Assembly: GCF_009690905.1 (NCBI RefSeq)
Contig: NZ_VOSW01000040.1
Coordinates: 21,353-85,352 of the forward strand
DNA length: 64,000 nucleotides
Direction of reading: 5' to 3'
From: Paraburkholderia madseniana
GTDB lineage: Bacteria; Pseudomonadota; Gammaproteobacteria; Burkholderiales; Burkholderiaceae
In this document: one piece after another, positions 1-8,326 of the stretch
Layout of the letters: each line of letters begins with the position of its first letter
Numbering within the stretch: the stretch's first letter is position 1
Notes under the pieces: model-generated
The model's database searches: none
What the model was told of the DNA's origin: nothing
Seen by the model: the letters and a program-made list of their open reading frames with translations, nothing else
Translations under genes and position numbers: made by a program

Positions 1-485
1 CGTTTTATATCGGTGAAGCCGAGCGTCATGCGTGGGTCGGGGTTGGCTTCGGCAAGCCGCTGCCAGGTATCGTCTATCGCAGCGAGGTGCCAGCCAGTTT
101 GCTGACGGTCGAACCGCAAGCGCTGACGCACGCGCACAACCTGTTCATCAACACGTGGTTGCAGACGGGAGTCATTGGAGTCGTGCTCCAGAGCACGCTG
201 TTGCTGTGCCTCATCGCGCGTTTCTGGCGGCTGCGGCGGGTTGAACCCTGGTTGTGTGCTGCGGGCGTGGCGCTCGTGGCCGGCATGATCGCGAAAAATA
301 CCACCGATGATTTCATGTGGCAGACCACTATGCTCGCGTTCTGGGCTTTTGCGGGGCTGCTGCTGGGTTGCGCGGAGCAAGTCGACGCTTCGGGTGGGAT
401 GGCGCCCGAAACCGCACGGAGGAAATCCACGGTGATAGGCAGCGAACAGCGGCGCGAAGCGCCGACGGCAGAGTTGGGCGAATAA
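1..485 (+). CDS. O-antigen ligase family protein, C-terminal part (cut by window edge)
   Basis: Open from the left edge (first complete codon at 3), so only the last 160 residues are present. The fragment contains a GVGFGK-like segment followed by a THAHNLFI stretch, which resembles the large periplasmic loop and conserved His region of Wzy_C/WaaL-type O-antigen ligases and polymerases. Two or three hydrophobic membrane segments follow, then a short polar tail. Such enzymes join or polymerise undecaprenyl-linked glycans at the outer face of the inner membrane. The next gene starts 5 bases after the stop and is a glycosyltransferase, which fits a polysaccharide locus. Ligase versus polymerase cannot be decided from this fragment. 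Confidence 0.75.
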   Translation, partial: FYIGEAERHAWVGVGFGKPLPGIVYRSEVPASLLTVEPQALTHAHNLFINTWLQTGVIGVVLQSTLLLCLIARFWRLRRVEPWLCAAGVALVAGMIAKNTTDDFMWQTTMLAFWAFAGLLLGCAEQVDASGGMAPETARRKSTVIGSEQRREAPTAELGE

Positions 486-490
486 CCAGG

Positions 491-1741
491 ATGACGAACG
501 CGAACCCTCACGCTACTGAAGCTGACCGCCCGCCGCTGCGCATCCTGTTTCATATCAACGATTTCGGAAAAGGCGGCACCGAGACCGCGCTGCTGTCCTG
601 GCTGAAGACGCTCGACCGGCGGCTGTTCGCGCCGAGCCTGTCGGTGGCCTATCCGACCGACGACCTGTCGTTCTGGCGCGCGCAGTCGATACCCGCCGAT
701 GTGCCTGTGCACGTCCTTGCCTCGTCGAAATGGATGTACGCGCTTCATCAGGCGGCTCGTCGGCGCAGACTCGGTGTCGGCGTGAAGTTATTGCACAAGC
801 TGTTGACCTACGGCGCCATCCGGCCGCTGGCGGCGTTTCGTATGCGGCGTCTCGCAAAGCAGCACGATCTGATCTGCGATTTCGATTTTTCGCTGCGCCA
901 TCTGGCGGGCAGTTGCGACGTGCCCTGGTTCGGCGTGAGCCATTTCAGCCTCGCGGCGCGGCTCGGCAGCAAGAGCGAGCGCTACGTCGCCCGTCGCGTG
1001 AGGCATTATTCGCGTTACTCGGCGATCGCCGTGCTGACCCCCGCCATGCTGAACGAGGCGCAAGAACTCTTTTCGGCAACCGGCCTCTACATTGTCGAAT
1101 TGCCGAATGTGATCGACGTCGACGCACTGCGGCGCGCGGCGCGCGCGGAGATCGAACGTCCGGCGGAGTCGTTCATCGTTTCGGTGGCGCGTCTGGACGA
1201 AGGTCAGAAGGACCACAAGACGCTGTTGCGAGCCTACGCTCAGGTACGCAAGGGCGGCCGCTGCGAAGCGGTGCTCGTCCTGATCGGTGAGGGGCGGGAC
1301 CGGCGCGAGCTCGAGCAACTCGCCGACGAATTGGGCATCGGCGCTTCGGTGCATTTTCTGGGTTTCTGTGCCAATCCGCCGCCCTATATCCGTCAGGCGA
1401 AATTGCTCGTATTGAGTAGCCGCTACGAGGGTTTCGGCATGGTGCTCGGCGAGGCCATGGCGCTCGGCACACCGGTGCTTTCGGCGGATTGCCCAACCGG
1501 TCCGCGGGATTTGCTGGAGGGCGGCAAGGCCGGCCTGCTAGTGCCGCCGGGCGACGTGGACGCGATGGCGCACGCAATCGAGCGGCTACTCAAGGACACC
1601 GAGCTACGCCAGAGTCTCGTGCAGGCGGCACTGCGAAAAGTCGAGACGTTCACGCCCGCAAGCGCCAACCAGCGGATGCTGGACCTCGCGCTACGTCTTT
1701 TGACGAAGCAGGACGCGCTGAGCGTGCAAACGCCTCGCTGA
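491..1741 (+). CDS. GT4-family glycosyltransferase
   Basis: A 416-residue GT-B fold glycosyltransferase. The N-terminal half opens with LRILFHINDFGKGGTETALL, the glycine-rich acceptor-domain loop typical of this family. The C-terminal half carries VSVARLDEGQKDHKTLLRA and SRYEGFGMVLGEAMALGTPV, the EX7E nucleotide-sugar site of Glycos_transf_1 proteins. The ATG at 491 is chosen because it follows the upstream stop by 5 bases; an in-frame reading open from 317 would overlap the ligase gene. No signal peptide is visible, so it should act at the cytoplasmic face of the inner membrane. The sugar donor and product are unknown; context points to lipopolysaccharide or exopolysaccharide assembly. Confidence 0.88.
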   Translation: MTNANPHATEADRPPLRILFHINDFGKGGTETALLSWLKTLDRRLFAPSLSVAYPTDDLSFWRAQSIPADVPVHVLASSKWMYALHQAARRRRLGVGVKLLHKLLTYGAIRPLAAFRMRRLAKQHDLICDFDFSLRHLAGSCDVPWFGVSHFSLAARLGSKSERYVARRVRHYSRYSAIAVLTPAMLNEAQELFSATGLYIVELPNVIDVDALRRAARAEIERPAESFIVSVARLDEGQKDHKTLLRAYAQVRKGGRCEAVLVLIGEGRDRRELEQLADELGIGASVHFLGFCANPPPYIRQAKLLVLSSRYEGFGMVLGEAMALGTPVLSADCPTGPRDLLEGGKAGLLVPPGDVDAMAHAIERLLKDTELRQSLVQAALRKVETFTPASANQRMLDLALRLLTKQDALSVQTPR

Positions 1742-1755
1742 ACCGCAAGCGAGGT

Positions 1756-2076
1756 TCACACCCCGCCCGTCACCAGCGGCAGCACCGTCAAATCGGGGTG
1801 CGTGCCGTCGACGATACTGCGACCCACATGCACACCCTCGTAGAGCGCGTCTTCCATGCCGGCGAAGCTCTCTTCGCCATCCGGATGGAACGGCACTGCA
1901 TGCCCTGGGATGGCCGGATCGGCGCCCGGATGGCACACGTAACCGACATACGTGTAGCGGTTATCAGGCGCGGCCGACGGCTTCGTTTCGTCGGGCGGAT
2001 TTTTCGGGAAGGGCGCCACGTGAATTTCGAAACCCTCGTACTCCACCATCTGCCAAGGTGCGGTTTCATCGGCCAT
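1756..2076 (-). CDS. Conserved hypothetical protein, 106 aa
   Basis: Small soluble protein with no signal peptide and no membrane segment, starting MADETAPWQMVEYEGFEIHV. It contains YTYVGYVCHPGAD and a C-terminal LVTGGV and is rich in Pro, Asp and aromatics. It ends 14 bases from the converging glycosyltransferase gene. I do not recognise a characterised family; the coding call rests on sensible composition and the absence of any competing gene. Confidence 0.6.
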   Translation of the reverse strand: MADETAPWQMVEYEGFEIHVAPFPKNPPDETKPSAAPDNRYTYVGYVCHPGADPAIPGHAVPFHPDGEESFAGMEDALYEGVHVGRSIVDGTHPDLTVLPLVTGGV

Positions 2077-2163
2077 GGCCGCCTCCGTCTTTGTCGTGCG
2101 CTTCTCAAAAAGTCTAGCTGATTTGAACGTAAAGCGCGCCTCAAGACTGATGCGGCTAAACCA

Positions 2164-2712
2164 CTATGGTTTGATCGCCCCGAGCTGTTTGAGCAGGGTC
2201 AGATTGTCTTCGAGGTGCCAGTTTTCGACGATGCGGCCGCCCTCCACGCGATAAAGATCGAAAGCCTGGAAGTCGACGGTCTGGCCGTTGCCTTTGAGGT
2301 TCTGGAACTGCCCGGTGAAGTGCCCATAGAAATGCAGATGAACCGAGGCGCGGTCGCCCGCCACCACGAGGTCGTCGATTTCGGCGTGCAGGTCAGGCAC
2401 CGCCGCGCGAAATCCCTTCGATGCCTGCAACGGGCCGCTCGGACCTTGCTGCCTGCCGTCCGGCAAGGTGCGGTCGACGAACGCCGGTGACAGTGCGAGT
2501 TTCGCGTAGGCCTCGTCGCCAGTATTCCAGAACGCGGCGTAGCGACGCGCGGTCCGCACGATCGCGGCGCTCTTCGCCGAAGCGGAGTCGACGGCAATGT
2601 GATGGGGCACTGGCAAGGTGTCAGCGCTCGCTGCGTGTGCGCTCACGGCGCCGGCGAGGCCCGCTGCGAGCAGCGCGTGACTGGCAAATCTGTAAATGAA
2701 GGTTGGGGACAT
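2164..2712 (-). CDS. Exported SnoaL-like (NTF2 fold) protein
   Basis: 182 residues from the chosen ATG at 2712, which has GGAG six bases upstream; an in-frame ATG at 2748 has a weaker site. The N-terminus (MSPTFIYRF then LLAAGLAGAVSAHAASA) is a Sec signal peptide with an AHA/ASA cleavage region. The mature part has the signature of SnoaL/ester-cyclase proteins: RRYAAFWNTGD, FVDRTLPDG, FQAFDLYRVEGGRIVENWH. These NTF2-fold domains bind small hydrophobic molecules or catalyse cyclisation or hydrolysis, and many are of unknown function. Secretion makes a polyketide-cyclase role unlikely. Substrate unknown. Confidence 0.75.
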   Translation of the reverse strand: MSPTFIYRFASHALLAAGLAGAVSAHAASADTLPVPHHIAVDSASAKSAAIVRTARRYAAFWNTGDEAYAKLALSPAFVDRTLPDGRQQGPSGPLQASKGFRAAVPDLHAEIDDLVVAGDRASVHLHFYGHFTGQFQNLKGNGQTVDFQAFDLYRVEGGRIVENWHLEDNLTLLKQLGAIKP

Positions 2713-2928
2713 GACACGCTCCGGAGAAGTTGATTTGATGAAACGCATTCTCTGGCTAACGGCTGTGTTTGATAATCGGTCTGTTGCTTAAAGGATTTTC
2801 GAGTTTTATTTGAAAATCATCGTTGCGGTGGCGTCGCGTCGGCACCGAGCGTGCGGGCACGCGCCCGACCACGTCATCTTCTCCGAGTCATATAGAATGA
2901 CGCGCTTTGCCCATACAAGACCCCGCCA

Positions 2929-3852
2929 ATGTGGTTCAAAAACCTTCAGTTGCACCGTCTTCCCGCTCCGTGGTCCGTCACCCCTGAACAAATGGAGAAA
3001 TGGCTCGCGCCGCACGCGTTCGCGCCCGGCAACAGCGTCGAGATGCAAAGCCACGGCTGGGCGTCGCCGCGCGACAACGACTCGCTGGTGTATTCGCTCA
3101 ATGGCCAGATGCTGCTGGTGTTTCGCGCCGAAAAGAAACTGCTGCCGGCTTCGGTCGTCACGCAAGTGACCAAGGCGCGTGCGCTCGAACTCGAAGAGCA
3201 GCAGGGCTTCAAACCTGGCCGCAAGCAGATGCGCGAACTCAAGGAGCAGGTGACCGACGAACTGCTACCGCGCGCCTTCAGCATTCGTCGCGATACGCGC
3301 GTGTGGATCGATACCAGGAACGGCTGGCTCGTGATCGACGCGGGCTCGCAAGCGGTCGCCGACGAAGTGCGCGGCCTGCTGGTGAAGTCGATCGATCAAC
3401 TGCCGCTCGGCACCGTGCGCGTCACGCAATCGCCGGTTGCGGCGATGACCGGATGGCTGCTTTCCGGCGAGGGTCCCGCGGGCTTCACGCTCGACCAGGA
3501 CACCGAATTGCGCTCGCCGACGGAAGGCAACGCGACGGTGCGCTACGTCGGACATACTTTGGATGCCGAAGATATGCGCCGTCATATCGAAGCCGGCAAG
3601 CAATGCATGCGTCTCGCGATGACGTGGAACGATCGCGTGTCGTTCGTGCTGACGCCTTCGTTGATAATCAAGCGCATCGCGCCGCTCGATGTCCTCAAGG
3701 AAGCAAGCGACCCCACCGCGCAGAACGACGACGAGCGCTTCGATTCCGACGTCACGCTGATGACCGCCGAACTCGATCGCATGCTGTGCGATCTGCTCGA
3801 CGCATTGGGTGGAGAGCAGGGCATGGAAATGCCGCAAGCCGCGGCTGCCTGA
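2929..3852 (+). CDS. rdgC: Recombination-associated protein RdgC
   Basis: 307 residues beginning MWFKNLQLHRLPAPW, the hallmark RdgC N-terminus, followed by LEEQQGFKPGRKQMRELKEQ and a C-terminal acidic, Ala-rich tail. RdgC forms a ring-shaped dimer that binds double-stranded DNA non-specifically and counteracts RecA-promoted exchange. Length matches the family (about 300). The gene stands alone, with hairpins directly downstream. It is typical of beta- and gammaproteobacteria. Confidence 0.95.
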   Translation: MWFKNLQLHRLPAPWSVTPEQMEKWLAPHAFAPGNSVEMQSHGWASPRDNDSLVYSLNGQMLLVFRAEKKLLPASVVTQVTKARALELEEQQGFKPGRKQMRELKEQVTDELLPRAFSIRRDTRVWIDTRNGWLVIDAGSQAVADEVRGLLVKSIDQLPLGTVRVTQSPVAAMTGWLLSGEGPAGFTLDQDTELRSPTEGNATVRYVGHTLDAEDMRRHIEAGKQCMRLAMTWNDRVSFVLTPSLIIKRIAPLDVLKEASDPTAQNDDERFDSDVTLMTAELDRMLCDLLDALGGEQGMEMPQAAAA

Positions 3853-3887
3853 GTGACATTCGCCGGAACTGCGTTTGTCCGTTGCAG

Positions 3888-3960
3888 GCCGGCGCGTCGA
3901 GAATGCTTCGCGCCGGCGCTTATTAAGCCAGATTATGGTTATCTGAATCCGGCTTAATAA
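3888..3960 (+). terminator. Tandem stem-loops after rdgC, probable terminator region
   Basis: Two inverted repeats lie back to back. The first pairs GCCGGCGCG (3888-3896) with CGCGCCGGC (3909-3917), a perfect 9-bp stem. The second pairs TTATTAAGCC (3920-3929) with GGCTTAATAA (3951-3960), a perfect 10-bp AT-rich stem enclosing a smaller AGAT/ATCT pairing. There is no long T run after either, so termination efficiency is uncertain. The AT-rich palindrome stands out in this GC-rich DNA and could instead be a protein-binding site. Confidence 0.5.
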
Positions 3961-4090
3961 AATTTACCCTTCATGTCCCGGCCGTCACACTGTTTGTGCT
4001 GACGGTTCAAGCCGTCAGGAACCTTCCGATCCATTGACGCGCGCCACGCTTTCCATCATGCGAGTCGCGTCATCCTGACCAGGACTCGAC

Positions 4091-4444
4091 ATGAAAATCG
4101 CCCACTTGATGATCGCCCTCGGCCTTGCCTGTGCCGTCTCCGCCACCTCCACTGCCATGGCTGCCAACGCGACGTATCCTCCCGCGCCGCTGCCAGCGTA
4201 CGCGCAGGACGAATTGCAGAAGGTGATCGACGCCGCAACGGGGCCGTTGCCCGCTGCACAGACTTCATCGACTGCGCCACAAAGCGCGGCAACCCCGCAA
4301 AGCCCCGCCGTGTTGCCGAACGGTCCTTATGCCACCCCGCGCATCTCGCCGCACGATGATGAACCGCATGCGGCCGCGAGTGCGAGCAAGCGCGGCGCAC
4401 GTCCGTCGAAGGCGCATCGGCATGAGCGCCACAAGTACGTCTGA
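4091..4444 (+). CDS. Small exported hypothetical protein, 117 aa
   Basis: The N-terminus MKIAHLMIALGLACAVSATS ending in AMAA is a clear Sec signal peptide. The mature chain is short, low-complexity and Pro/Ala/Ser-rich, with a basic His/Lys/Arg tail (SKRGARPSKAHRHERHKYV). It contains YAQDELQKVIDAA, which resembles the start of short DUF4148-like secreted proteins common in Burkholderia, but the match is not certain. It probably acts in the periplasm or outside the cell. No partner is suggested by the neighbours. Confidence 0.6.
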   Translation: MKIAHLMIALGLACAVSATSTAMAANATYPPAPLPAYAQDELQKVIDAATGPLPAAQTSSTAPQSAATPQSPAVLPNGPYATPRISPHDDEPHAAASASKRGARPSKAHRHERHKYV

Positions 4445-4613
4445 GGATCTTGCTGCGATCGTACGGTGTCGATGCACGATGCATTCGCGAAGCGGCGCTG
4501 CGTGAAAGCGTCATCACGCGCAGACCACCGCTACACCGAACCCGTTCGCGCCAGCGCCGTGAATATGGTTAAGATTGCGTTCAGAAAGGCGCATCGATCA
4601 CGGAGGGCTTGCA

Positions 4614-6035
4614 ATGGTTCGACTGGTTATGATCCTGCTGGGTGTCGATTACCTACGCGCGCGCTGGCGCTCGTTGCAGTTGATCGGCTGGGTGAGCCTC
4701 GTGCTCGGTGTGGTGGTGTTCATCGACGCGCTCGATAGCGCGCTCTATTTCCCGATTACGCCGTTTGCGCTGTTGCTGTTGCTCGAAGGGCTCGCTACGC
4801 TGACCGTCGCGTGGACTGGCATGGGCGGGCAACGCACGCTGCGCTATGTGAAGGGCATCGCATTCTGCTTTGCGGCGGCGCTGATTCTCGCCGGCCATCA
4901 TCACGGCAACTTCATTCTGTCGATGATCTTCGGCACGCTCTTTCTCGCCGACGGTCTGCTGCAGATCGTTTCCGCGAAGGTCGTTCGTTATCGCACCTGG
5001 CGGCTCGCGATGATAGGTGGGGGTGTTGAAATCGCGCTGGCGGTTTTCTTCTATCAGCCTTATCCGACGCACTATGTGGGCACCGTGCCGTACTGTCTCG
5101 GCCTCGGTCTGATATTCGGCGGCTGGAACCTGATTCTGCTGAGTACACGCGTGCGGCGTCTCGCCTCGAATCCCGCAGTGGCGTCGGATGATGCAAGCGC
5201 GGATGCGGCCAACTCTGCGGCGAGTGCGGTCGCGCCCGGTCGGTTGAGCGCGGTGGAATGGGACGGCCCGCCCAGCGCCGATGAAGATGCGTTGACCGTG
5301 CACGTGTGGACGCCGGTCGGCTCGGCCAAGGGCGAGGCGCGGCGGCAGTTGATCGTCGATCGTTATATTGCGGCGGTGGATCGTAACGGCGTGATATCGA
5401 CCGGGCATGCCGCGCTCGAATCGCCTGAAGGCATCTACATCAGCTTATATCCGGGCGTCGAGATCGATCGTTCACCCGACGATTTCGCGCGGCTTCTGCG
5501 CGCGACGCGCGAGAACGACGTGCCCGGTGTTTTTCAGCCCGACTACCCGACCGAATCGAAAGCGTGGTGTCCGTCCACGGTTCAGGTGCGCATACGCAAT
5601 TACGATCCCGCGCGTCTGCGCCGTTTCTGGGACACCTATCGTCAGGACACGACCTACAACCTGACACACCGCAATTGCTCGAGCAGCGTATCGCGCGCGC
5701 TGGAAGCGGCGATCGAAGGCGCGTCGGCGCGGGTATGGGGCAACCTCGGCGGATGGCGGCCGTTTCTGCGGGTGATGACGACGCCGGAGTTGTGGGTGGC
5801 TGCGCAACTGCGCAAACGCGCCGCGACGATGGCGTGGACACCGGGCCTCACGCTCGACTATGCCCGCGCGCTCAGCATGCTCGCCGACCCGCGTCCGTCG
5901 GGTTGGGTGAAGATGGCGCGCCTCGCCGTGCGCAGAATGGTGCGTTCGCGGCAGGAGTGGCGCGAGGAAGAGCGTGGCGCGCCGGCTGCGCAGGAAGCCG
6001 GGCCCAGCCGCGCCGCCAGTACTGTGCGCGATTGA
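4614..6035 (+). CDS. HdeD-like membrane domain fused to a permuted papain-fold (NlpC/P60-like) domain
   Basis: 473 residues from the ATG at 4614, which has GGAGG seven bases upstream; an upstream in-frame TTG at 4575 lacks such support. Residues 1 to about 190 contain roughly six hydrophobic helices with the short loops of HdeD/DUF308 proteins. After an Ala/Ser linker (about 200-225) comes a soluble domain with TGHAALESPEGIY (His265) and LTHRNCSSSVSRALE (Cys355). The His-before-Cys order with an NCS nucleophile motif resembles circularly permuted NlpC/P60 or DUF4105-type papain folds. The tail is basic and helical. The combination suggests a membrane-anchored thiol hydrolase or acyltransferase; substrate and side of the membrane are unknown. 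Domain naming is by eye. Confidence 0.7.
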   Translation: MVRLVMILLGVDYLRARWRSLQLIGWVSLVLGVVVFIDALDSALYFPITPFALLLLLEGLATLTVAWTGMGGQRTLRYVKGIAFCFAAALILAGHHHGNFILSMIFGTLFLADGLLQIVSAKVVRYRTWRLAMIGGGVEIALAVFFYQPYPTHYVGTVPYCLGLGLIFGGWNLILLSTRVRRLASNPAVASDDASADAANSAASAVAPGRLSAVEWDGPPSADEDALTVHVWTPVGSAKGEARRQLIVDRYIAAVDRNGVISTGHAALESPEGIYISLYPGVEIDRSPDDFARLLRATRENDVPGVFQPDYPTESKAWCPSTVQVRIRNYDPARLRRFWDTYRQDTTYNLTHRNCSSSVSRALEAAIEGASARVWGNLGGWRPFLRVMTTPELWVAAQLRKRAATMAWTPGLTLDYARALSMLADPRPSGWVKMARLAVRRMVRSRQEWREEERGAPAAQEAGPSRAASTVRD

Positions 6036-6139
6036 GGCGCTTGATGCGCTCGATGCTGGCGCGCCGCACGGGGCCTGCCCGACTTCGACGTCACTGTAGA
6101 AACAGTAGGCGTATCAAGCGCTTGCCGATTTTGCCGGGT

Positions 6140-6178
6140 AGTTATGCACAGATTTGCGAACAGATTCTGTTGATAACT
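6140..6178. promoter_or_regulatory. Interrupted dyad in the 6036-6404 gene-free stretch
   Basis: The 369 bases between the fusion gene and the first transglutaminase hold no gene I can support. The only structure seen is an interrupted inverted repeat: AGTTAT (6140-6145) and CAGA (6149-6152) mirrored by TCTG (6166-6169) and ATAACT (6173-6178). The left arm contains TTATGCACA, which fits the DnaA-box consensus, and the right arm holds the imperfect inverse TTATCAACA. It could be an operator for the downstream transglutaminase genes. Confidence 0.25.
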
Positions 6179-6404
6179 TCCGCGAGCGCGCCACCTCCGG
6201 CCAAATGAGTGATTTCAACCAATATGGCGGGTGTATGCTCAAAGCGAAAGCTTGTCGATGACAGCACCTCACCACGCCGAACCTTGTTCGTGGCTCTTTC
6301 AGGATCAAACCGTGCCGGGCGCCCAGCGCCTGCTGCGGCAGCAGTTTTTACCAGCGTGAACGTGATGCTCAGGACGAATCCAGTTGCATCCATCGGCCTG
6401 TCAG

Positions 6405-7322
6405 ATGACTGAGCCACAGCGTTTCACGGTGCGTCATGTCAGCGTCTACCGTTACTCGGAACCCGTGCGGTTCGGCGAACACCGGATGATGTTCCGCCCG
6501 CGCGCCAGCCACGATTTGCGCCTCGTCACGAGCCGCTTGGTGATTACGCCGACGCCGTCGCGGCTGCACTGGCTGCACGACGTGTTCGACAATTCCGTGG
6601 CGGTCGCGAGTTTCACGGGCAAGGCGAGCGAATTGCGCTTCGACAGCGAAGCGACGCTCGAACACTTCGAAACGCCCATGCCTGACTACGCGCTCGAGCC
6701 GTACGCGGTGAACTGGCCGTTCGCGTACACCAACGAGGAAGCGTCCGATCTCGTGAACGCACGCAGCCGCCAGTATCCCGACCGCGACGTCGACGAATGG
6801 GCACGGCGCTTCGTTCCCGTGCCGGGCAGCGGCGGGGTGAGCGGCGCGAGCGGCAAGAGCGGCACCGGCGGCACGATGGCGTTGCTGCGCGCGATGACAC
6901 TCGACATAAAAAGCACGTTTTTCTATGTGCGCCGCACGGAGAAGGGCGTGCACCGTCCTGGCGACACCTTGCGCAACCGCAGCGGCAGTTGCCGCGATTT
7001 CGCCGTGCTGATGATGGATGCGGTGCGCTCGCTCGGCCTCGCGGCGCGCTTTGTGAGTGGCTATCTGTTCGTGCCCGACGTGCCCGAGCACGACGCGGTG
7101 CAAGGCGGCGGTGCGACGCATGCGTGGCTGCAAATCTATCTGCCGGGCGCCGGCTGGGTCGATTTCGATCCGACCAATAGCATCGTCGGCAATCGCCATC
7201 TGATTCGGGTGGCGGTGGCGTGGAACTACTACCAGGCGTTGCCGTTGTGGGGCACATGGCATGGCGCGCCGCATTCGTTTCGCGGTTTGCAGGTCGATGT
7301 GAGCGTGACCGAAGGAAAGTGA
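6405..7322 (+). CDS. Transglutaminase-like protein with bacterial N-terminal domain
   Basis: 305 residues from the ATG at 6405. The N-terminus (FTVRHVSVYRYSEPVRFGEHRMMFRP) matches the bacterial transglutaminase-like N-terminal domain. The core carries the cysteine motif GSCRDFAVLMMDAVRSLG, the histidine motif THAWLQIYLPGAGWVDFDPT and the following Asp, so a papain-like Cys-His-Asp triad is present. Such proteins are usually predicted cysteine proteases or transglutaminases without known substrate, often found beside alpha-E/circularly permuted ATP-grasp genes, which are not here. A second member of the same superfamily follows 114 bases downstream. Confidence 0.88.
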   Translation: MTEPQRFTVRHVSVYRYSEPVRFGEHRMMFRPRASHDLRLVTSRLVITPTPSRLHWLHDVFDNSVAVASFTGKASELRFDSEATLEHFETPMPDYALEPYAVNWPFAYTNEEASDLVNARSRQYPDRDVDEWARRFVPVPGSGGVSGASGKSGTGGTMALLRAMTLDIKSTFFYVRRTEKGVHRPGDTLRNRSGSCRDFAVLMMDAVRSLGLAARFVSGYLFVPDVPEHDAVQGGGATHAWLQIYLPGAGWVDFDPTNSIVGNRHLIRVAVAWNYYQALPLWGTWHGAPHSFRGLQVDVSVTEGK

Positions 7323-7436
7323 GGGGCGAGCCGGATGACTGGGCTTGCACAAATCGAACGTGTTAGCTGGGAGTGTCAACTCAGGTTGCTCACCGGGCGC
7401 GTCAACTGAATGTTTCAACTGGAAGAGGGCGTCGCG

Positions 7437-8240
7437 ATGAAATTGCGCGTTGGCTACGAGCTGGTCTATGAGTGCGTGCAACCGACGCCGATGATGCTGA
7501 TGTTGAACACGCACTATTCGCACGCGAAGGACGTGCTGAGTCCGGATTTGCTGGCGGTCAATCCGCCGGTGCCGATCAGCCAGTATCGCGACGGCTTCGG
7601 CAATCTGTGCAGCCGGATCGTGGCGCCACAGGGACTGATTGCGTTTTCGACAAGCGCGGTGCTCGAGGTGTCGTCCGAGCCTGAGCGGCGGCCGCCGCTG
7701 ACCGAGCAGCATCCGGTAGAGGCGTTGCCTGACGATACGCTGGTGTTTCTGCTGGGCAGCCGGTATTGCGAAACTGATTTGCTATCCGAATTTGCGTGGC
7801 AGACGTTCGGCAAGATGCCGCTCGGGCGCGGGCGCGTGGATGCGATCTGCAACTACGTGCACGAGCACATTGTGTTTGGCTACGATTTCGCGCGGCCGAC
7901 CAAGACCGCGTGGCAGGCGTGGCAGGAGAGGAAGGGCGTGTGCCGGGATTTCGCGCATCTGGCCGTGACGCTATGTCGGGCGATGAATATCCCCGCACGG
8001 TATTGCACGGGCTATATCAGCGATGTCGGCACGCCGCCGCCGTATGCGACGATGGATTTCGCCGCGTGGTTCGAAGCGTATGTGGGAGGCTGCTGGCAGA
8101 CCTTCGATCCGCGGAACAATGTGCCGCGTACGGGGCGGGTTTTGATGGCGCGCGGGAGAGATGCCGCCGACGTCGCGATCAGCAATGCGTTTGGGGCGAC
8201 GCAGTTAATGAAGTTCGATGTTGTCTGTGAGGCAATATAG
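7437..8240 (+). CDS. Transglutaminase family protein (second copy)
   Basis: 267 residues from ATG 7437 (MKLRVGYELVYECVQPTPMM), preceded by a purine-rich GGAAGAGGG; an ATG at 7410 would add nine residues. The catalytic cysteine is in RKGVCRDFAHLAVTLCRAM and the histidine position lies around FAAWFEAYVGGCWQTFDPRNN, where the usual HAWFE His reads Ala. A His for the triad is therefore not obvious in that motif, and activity should not be assumed. The pair is codirectional and probably cotranscribed with the gene before it. It is a paralogue of a different subgroup, not a tandem duplicate. Confidence 0.82.
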   Translation: MKLRVGYELVYECVQPTPMMLMLNTHYSHAKDVLSPDLLAVNPPVPISQYRDGFGNLCSRIVAPQGLIAFSTSAVLEVSSEPERRPPLTEQHPVEALPDDTLVFLLGSRYCETDLLSEFAWQTFGKMPLGRGRVDAICNYVHEHIVFGYDFARPTKTAWQAWQERKGVCRDFAHLAVTLCRAMNIPARYCTGYISDVGTPPPYATMDFAAWFEAYVGGCWQTFDPRNNVPRTGRVLMARGRDAADVAISNAFGATQLMKFDVVCEAI

Positions 8241-8326
8241 GATTCATTCGCCTCCCGTGGCGGTTTTGTGCCGATGGCGCCGTGCGCAAAGCACGGGCAA
8301 TTTCGGCCGACCAGGCGTGCGCGGCT

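Noticed and set aside
6142..6176. DnaA-box-like TTATGCACA and inverted TTATCAACA as an origin signal
   Set aside because: Only two boxes, no AT-rich unwinding region, no dnaA, gidA or parAB nearby; kept only as a weak dyad.
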